NCBI GenBank assembly: GCA_964580405.1
Contig: CAZOKM010000071.1
Coordinates: forward strand, 1 to 9,255
Reading direction: 5' to 3'
Length of the DNA: 9,255 nucleotides
From: JAGTRI01 sp964580405
Lineage (GTDB): Archaea > Thermoproteota > Bathyarchaeia > Bathyarchaeales > DTEX01
Below the pieces are notes generated by a model that saw nothing but the letters and a program-made list of their open reading frames with translations, did no database searches and was not told the DNA's origin. Shown in pieces: positions 6,044 through 9,255 of the stretch (its first letter is position 1; the number at the start of each line of letters is the position of its first letter). The translations under genes and the position numbers were made by a program.

Positions 6044-7699
6044 TTAGTATCCGCCGGGCATGCCGCCTGGGGGCATTCCGCCGCCGGGAGGCATCTCTGG
6101 TCCTTTCGGCTTGGACGCTGCGATTACGTCGTCGATTCTGAGGATCATGCACGCGGTTTCGGAGGCGGATTTTATGGCGTGTTCCTTGACGATTGCTGGT
6201 TCGATGACGCCCTTCTTCCGCATGTCCATCGTTTTTCCGCTGAACACGTCGACGCCCACCGCTGCTCCCTTGGGTTTCTCGTGTTCTGCCCTCAGCTCCG
6301 AGATGACGTCGATGGGTTCGAGCCCAGCGTTCTCCGAAAGCGTCCACGGCACAACTTCGATGCTGTCCGCGAAGGCGTTTACCGCGAGCTGCTCTCTGCC
6401 GCCGACCTTGGGCGCGTACTCGCGCAGTTGTTTGGCGATTTCGGCTTCGATTGCTCCGCCGCCTGCCACGATTTTGCCGTGTTCGACGACGTCGCGGACG
6501 ACTGACAGCGCGTCCTTGAGTGCGCGTTCGGCTTCGTCGACCATCCTTTCGAGCCCCGCCCTGACGAGTATCGTGACTGACCGTGGGTCCTTGCATTCCT
6601 CGACAAAGATCATTTTGTCGTTGCCTATCTTGCGCTCCTCGACGATTCCCGCTCCACCGAGGTCGTCGGCTTTCAAGTCGTCAAGGTTAACCACGATCTT
6701 GGCTCCGGTCGCTCTTGAGAGCTTCTCCATGTCGGACTCTTTAACCCTTGTCGCGGCCAGTATGCCCTCTTTGGCGAGGAAGTGCTGGGCCATGTCGTCG
6801 ATGCCCTTCTGGCAGAGGACGACGTCCGCGCCCGACTTCTTAATCTTGCTGACCATGTTCTGAAGCATGTGGGTTTCTTGGTTCATGAACGCTTTGACCT
6901 GCGACGGGTCCTTGATTCTGACTTCGGCGCTGAACTCGGTTTTTTCGATTTCCAGCGCGGCGTTGACGAGGCAGATTTTGGCTTTCTCTATTCTCTTGGG
7001 CATCCTTGTGTGGGCGGCTTCCTTGTCGACGATGACGCCTTTTATGAGGCTGGTTTCGAAGAGGCTTTTGCCGACTTTCTTTACGATTTGGATTTGGTCG
7101 ATGTCTGCGACTTTTTTGTCGCCGCGCTGCTCCGTTATTTGTTTCACGGCTTCTATGGCGACGTCTGCCAAGTGGCTTTTCTCGTAGCCGACGGCTTTAC
7201 TCGACATCGACGTTTCAGCGATTTTCTTCAGCGTTTCGGCGTCGTCGAACGCGACGTCCTCGGCGACCTTGTTGAGTATCTTGACCGCCATGTCGGTTGC
7301 TTTCCTGTAGCCGCTTACGATGGAGATTGGGTGGATGTCCTGTTCCAGCATGCCTTCAGCCTTCTTCAGGAGTTCGCCTCCGAGGACGACGACCGTTGTG
7401 GTGCCGTCTCCGACCATGTTGTCCTGGGTCTTCGAGATTTCGACCATCATCTTCGCGGCGGGGTGCTCGATGTCCATGTCCTTCAGGACCGTTGCCCCGT
7501 CGTTGGTGATCGTTATGTCCCCGAGGTTGTCGATGAGCATCTTGTCCATTCCGCGTGGACCGAGGGTCGTCTTCAGAACCTCAGCGACCGCCTTTGCCGC
7601 TGTGATGTTTGATTTCTGGGCTTCCTTCTTTCTCGCTCTTCCCGTGCCTTCCTTCAAAATTAAAACTGGTTGTCCGCCTTGCATTGTTAAATATGCCAT
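6044..7699 (-). CDS. thsA: Thermosome subunit (group II chaperonin, 551 aa)
   Basis: ATP-driven cytoplasmic folding machine forming double rings, the archaeal relative of CCT/TRiC. Numbered from MAYLTMQGGQP, the hallmark motifs are TLGPRGMDK (45-53), NDGATVL (66-72), DIEHPAAKM (76-84) and the ATPase loop GDGTTT (97-102). GGGAIEAE and DVFSGKTMDM follow in the second half. The tail is the usual Gly/Met-rich stretch (MPPGGGMPPGGMPGGY). Length fits the family. The frame extends 14 codons further upstream to an ATG at 7739-7741, but I reject that start: family members begin at MAYL, a GAGG ribosome site lies eight bases before 7699, and the TATA box at 7751-7760 puts the transcript start near 7729, downstream of the upper ATG. 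Subunit class (alpha or beta) cannot be told from one sequence. A long antisense frame (6782-7612) is a codon-bias shadow. Confidence 0.97.
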   Translation of the reverse strand: MAYLTMQGGQPVLILKEGTGRARKKEAQKSNITAAKAVAEVLKTTLGPRGMDKMLIDNLGDITITNDGATVLKDMDIEHPAAKMMVEISKTQDNMVGDGTTTVVVLGGELLKKAEGMLEQDIHPISIVSGYRKATDMAVKILNKVAEDVAFDDAETLKKIAETSMSSKAVGYEKSHLADVAIEAVKQITEQRGDKKVADIDQIQIVKKVGKSLFETSLIKGVIVDKEAAHTRMPKRIEKAKICLVNAALEIEKTEFSAEVRIKDPSQVKAFMNQETHMLQNMVSKIKKSGADVVLCQKGIDDMAQHFLAKEGILAATRVKESDMEKLSRATGAKIVVNLDDLKADDLGGAGIVEERKIGNDKMIFVEECKDPRSVTILVRAGLERMVDEAERALKDALSVVRDVVEHGKIVAGGGAIEAEIAKQLREYAPKVGGREQLAVNAFADSIEVVPWTLSENAGLEPIDVISELRAEHEKPKGAAVGVDVFSGKTMDMRKKGVIEPAIVKEHAIKSASETACMILRIDDVIAASKPKGPEMPPGGGMPPGGMPGGY

Positions 7700-7720
7700 T
7701 CTAAATTCCTCACGTTTCTT

Positions 7721-7736
7721 CTTAGTATGTCCTAAG
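7721..7736 (-). promoter_or_regulatory. Inverted and direct repeats at the thermosome transcript start
   Basis: CTTAG-TATGTC-CTAAG (7721-7736) is a 5-bp-arm inverted repeat over the predicted transcript start. GTCCTAA occurs twice, 18 bp apart (7729-7735 and 7747-7753), the second touching the TATA box. This could be a site for a heat-shock regulator, but it does not match the Phr consensus of Thermococcales that I recall. Confidence 0.35.
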
Positions 7737-7750
7737 AACATTCAGCGTCC

Positions 7751-7760
7751 TAAATATAAG
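7751..7760 (-). promoter_or_regulatory. TATA box of the thermosome gene
   Basis: CTTATATTTA on the minus strand, preceded by GAAAAA as a BRE-like purine tract. The predicted transcript start is near 7729, giving a leader of about 30 nt with a ribosome site, which fits the ATG at 7699. Confidence 0.7.
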
Positions 7761-7775
7761 TTTTTCAGTTTTACC

Positions 7776-7793
7776 AAAAGAAAATGACGAAAA
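7776..7793 (-). terminator. T-rich 3' end signal after the histone gene
   Basis: On the minus strand three TTTT runs fall 18-36 nt after the histone stop codon and just before the thermosome promoter. They probably end the histone transcript, so the two genes are separate units. Confidence 0.45.
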
Positions 7794-7811
7794 CGGGGAA
7801 TTGCGCCTGTT

Positions 7812-8027
7812 TTATCTTCCGAGGACTTTTTCCGCTGCGCGCCTGATGTCTTCGGCCTTGATCGTTTTTCTGCCCGCGTGCATGGACCAGTCGATGGCTT
7901 CTTTGCCGATTTTCACGCCGATTTCTTCGAGAACCTTGCCCATCTCCGTGGCGGCAGGTTCGCTGACTCTTTCCGCGCCTGCTTTCTTGCAGATTCTGTG
8001 CATTGCCGCTAATGCTAATTCGCCCAT
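7812..8027 (-). CDS. Archaeal histone, HMf type (71 aa)
   Basis: A single histone fold without tails: helix 1 with ICKKAGAERVSE (12-23), the long central helix from about 24 to 49 (AATEMGKVLEEIGVKIGKEAID), and the signature HAGRKTIKAEDI (50-61) before the last helix. The R-K-T loop and the GAERVS segment are the DNA-contacting parts. Such proteins dimerise and wrap DNA in the nucleoid, often stacking into longer fibres. Length is typical (about 67-70). Unusual points are C13, a Trp in the central helix (W47) and Met residues at 9, 29 and 49. The ATG at 8027 has GAGG seven bases upstream. A TATA box (8061-8069) and a palindrome (8042-8055) precede it. It is divergent from the S17e gene. Confidence 0.96.
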   Translation of the reverse strand: MGELALAAMHRICKKAGAERVSEPAATEMGKVLEEIGVKIGKEAIDWSMHAGRKTIKAEDIRRAAEKVLGR

Positions 8028-8041
8028 AACAATTCCTCTAC

Positions 8042-8055
8042 CCGTTAAGGAACGG
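8042..8055 (-). promoter_or_regulatory. Palindrome between histone TATA box and ribosome site
   Basis: CCGTT-AAGG-AACGG is a perfect 5-bp-arm inverted repeat placed just upstream of the expected transcript start of the histone gene. It could be an operator. Confidence 0.35.
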
Positions 8056-8060
8056 TTGGC

Positions 8061-8069
8061 TTATTTAAC
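8061..8069 (-). promoter_or_regulatory. TATA box of the histone gene
   Basis: GTTAAATAA on the minus strand, preceded by AAAAAGG. The predicted transcript start is near 8039, about 12 nt before the ATG and just in front of the GAGG ribosome site. Confidence 0.55.
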
Positions 8070-8126
8070 CCTTTTTCTGCAAAAAGGCGGCAAATTCGTC
8101 CCTTTTGGATTCGCCGAATCATCATT

Positions 8127-8135
8127 CTTATATAT
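8127..8135 (+). promoter_or_regulatory. TATA box of the S17e gene
   Basis: CTTATATAT on the plus strand predicts a transcript start near 8157 and a leader of about 65 nt. That leader (8157-8222) is longer than others in the window and contains no obvious hairpin or gene. Confidence 0.5.
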
Positions 8136-8222
8136 TAGGCTTGGATTGTTTCCAGAAAGGCAAGATGCGTGAAGGCGCAAAAAATAAGGTTAACTTGGTT
8201 AAAGAATAAAGGATGAGTGATC

Positions 8223-8459
8223 TTGGGAAACGTACGCCCAGAAAAGGTGAAGCGGGTCGCTCGGGAACTTTACGAGAAGTATCCCACTATGTTTACGACC
8301 GATTTTGAGCAGAACAAGAAAATCTTGGCGCCGATCATGAGTACGCCGTCGAAGGGCTTGAAGAACATGATAATAGGCTACGTGACCCGACTCGTCATTC
8401 TGAACCAGCCCGAAACCGAACCTGAAGCTGCGGCAGAAGCTGAAGCAAAAGCAGCCTAA
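8223..8459 (+). CDS. rps17e: 30S ribosomal protein S17e
   Basis: A small-subunit protein shared by archaea and eukaryotes and absent from bacteria. MGNVRPEKVKRVARELYEKYP (counted with the initiator), FTTDFEQNKKIL and the closing IIGYVTRLV are the family hallmarks. The frame opens six bases earlier with GTG (8217), but archaeal S17e proteins start MG(N/K)(V/I)R, which points to the TTG at 8223. AGGATG then sits at normal spacing as ribosome site. From the TTG the product is 78 residues. The Ala/Glu/Lys-rich tail (about residues 62-78) is a low-complexity extension, probably disordered. Single gene with its own promoter, divergent from the histone. Confidence 0.95.
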   Translation: MGNVRPEKVKRVARELYEKYPTMFTTDFEQNKKILAPIMSTPSKGLKNMIIGYVTRLVILNQPETEPEAAAEAEAKAA

Positions 8460-8502
8460 GGCTCGCTTGAATGGGGAACAAATAATCTTATTTCTATAAC
8501 GG

Positions 8503-8512
8503 CAATAAATAC
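8503..8512 (+). promoter_or_regulatory. TATA box of the 120-aa protein gene
   Basis: CAATAAATAC on the plus strand predicts a transcript start near 8534, about 10 nt before the ATG at 8544. Confidence 0.45.
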
Positions 8513-8543
8513 ATTTGACCGATTGGGTTAGTGGATAAAGGGA

Positions 8544-8906
8544 ATGATTGACGACTTCCGCAAGGGCTGGGCTCTGCGCTACATCAGGGAGGCAGAGGAC
8601 GAGATCAGGGCAAGCCAGAAGTCCGCCCAGCCGTTCGGCCTGATTCTGGACGCGGCCCGTAAAGCCCAAGCCGCCGTGTACTACAGCCTCGGCGACCCGT
8701 TCTACATCGAGAGCCTCGTCCACGAGGTCTTCCACAACGACCCGAACGTCAAGGACCCCATCCTCCGCTGCCTCGTCGACATCGAGAGCACGCTTGAGAG
8801 GATGGAGAACCTTCAGGAGTCGTCCAGCGAGGAAGCCCTCAGGGACGCCAGCGAGGTCGTGAAGACCGCGGCTGGAATAGTGAACCTGCTGGTCTCCGAA
8901 GACTAG
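8544..8906 (+). CDS. Uncharacterised all-helical protein (120 aa)
   Basis: I do not recognise the family with certainty. The sequence is almost wholly helical: residues 3-24 (FRKGWALRYIREAEDEIRAS), 29-48 (PFGLILDAARKAQAAVYYSL), 51-66, 70-92 and 96-117 (SSEEALRDASEVVKTAAGIV). It is acidic at the end and has one Cys, no signal peptide and no membrane segment. Paired long helices with a conserved-looking ARKAQAAVYYSLGDP stretch recall HEPN-like or four-helix bundle proteins, but the R-x4-6-H nuclease motif of HEPN RNases is not evident. I recall similar proteins in Bathyarchaeia (not verified). The ATG at 8544 is the first start after an in-frame stop (TAG, 8529-8531); GGG lies only one base before it, so near-leaderless initiation is likely. 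It converges on the NucS gene with 23 bp between stop codons. Confidence 0.75.
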   Translation: MIDDFRKGWALRYIREAEDEIRASQKSAQPFGLILDAARKAQAAVYYSLGDPFYIESLVHEVFHNDPNVKDPILRCLVDIESTLERMENLQESSSEEALRDASEVVKTAAGIVNLLVSED

Positions 8907-8929
8907 CCATCAATCATGAATATAGCCGT

Positions 8930-9255
8930 CTACGGGAAGAAGTCTACAAGCTTCCGCGTTTCGGTTTCCCTTATTATCTCGGCGCATTTCTTTGGGTCAA
9001 GCTGCTTGTAATCCAGCCCCAACGTTACGAGGAGCTTCTGGACGCCCTTCGCCATTGCTGGGGCGGCGAGGATGCCTCGCACTTCGCGGTTCACGATGCC
9101 CCTGACGGAGTCGACGTACCTTGAGAGCTGCAGGGCTGCTTCCTTGCCCGCTGTTTTGCGCTTGATCTCGACGATGACCATTCTGCCTTTGGCGTCGACG
9201 GCGTAGACGTCGATGAAGCCCGGCTTGACCCTCTTCTCGTACGTTATGGGCTTCA
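8930..9255 (-). CDS. nucS: Endonuclease NucS/EndoMS, C-terminal part (5' end outside window)
   Basis: The visible 107 residues are the C-terminal RecB-like nuclease domain. On the minus strand the frame enters from the right edge as KPITYEKRVKPGFIDVYAVD and continues to VDFFP. The catalytic set of the family is present: Asp in GFID, Glu and Lys in VEIKRK, and Gln in QLSRYV. LVTLGLDYKQLDPKKCAEI then matches the end of NucS. The enzyme cuts branched DNA or both strands at mismatches (EndoMS) and acts with the sliding clamp in non-canonical mismatch repair. Full-length members are about 240-260 residues, so roughly the N-terminal half lies beyond the window. The family's C-terminal PCNA-binding peptide is not obvious; the chain ends in VDFFP, whose paired Phe could serve as part of such a motif. 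Confidence 0.93.
   Translation of the reverse strand, partial: KPITYEKRVKPGFIDVYAVDAKGRMVIVEIKRKTAGKEAALQLSRYVDSVRGIVNREVRGILAAPAMAKGVQKLLVTLGLDYKQLDPKKCAEIIRETETRKLVDFFP

Noticed and set aside
5975..6505. 176-aa plus-strand frame
   Set aside because: It starts in the poly-T terminator region and runs antisense through the thermosome C-terminus; no family likeness.
6782..7612. 276-aa plus-strand frame
   Set aside because: It is antisense to the thermosome; codon bias of the true gene keeps the opposite strand open.

Overview
The window looks like a chromosomal segment of an archaeon. It carries a group II chaperonin (thermosome), a tail-less HMf-type histone, ribosomal protein S17e (absent from bacteria) and the end of a NucS/EndoMS endonuclease. 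Most genes have archaeal TATA boxes about 25-30 bp upstream of a short leader, and poly-T tracts follow several of them. Having both a histone and a thermosome argues against Sulfolobales. The mix of MEDS-domain regulators, CehA/McbA-like PHP proteins and small Bathyarchaeia-like proteins suggests a Bathyarchaeia-type lineage of Thermoproteota, but that placement is inference.

Left part (1-1119) is accessory-like. Positions 1-438 hold no gene but an array of at least seven short AT-rich palindromes. Their arms differ in sequence while keeping the same geometry, and several are followed by a G/C-rich hairpin. Next come two divergently oriented small genes: a Cys/His-rich zinc-binding protein (minus, 439-681) with a perfect inverted repeat between its TATA box and its start, and a 58-residue helical protein (plus, 789-965).

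Middle (1120-3792) is one large protein of Trp-containing strands alternating with DxDGDG-type calcium loops (FG-GAP/VCBS, PQQ-like propeller). It has no export signal in its own frame, but a plausible one lies just upstream in another frame. Converging on it is a minus-strand winged-helix/MEDS-domain regulator that is broken by a one-base shift in a T run; its missing 70-residue C-terminus lies downstream in the other frame (3868-4080). A PHP-domain metallohydrolase (minus, 4893-5909) follows.

Right part (5990-9255) is core housekeeping: thermosome and histone in tandem on the minus strand, S17e divergent from the histone, an uncharacterised 120-residue helical protein, and the C-terminal part of NucS running off the right edge.

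The most notable points are the palindrome array with its matching operator-like palindrome, the clean frameshift in the MEDS regulator, a possible second T-run indel hiding the signal peptide of the repeat protein, and start-codon corrections for the thermosome and S17e.
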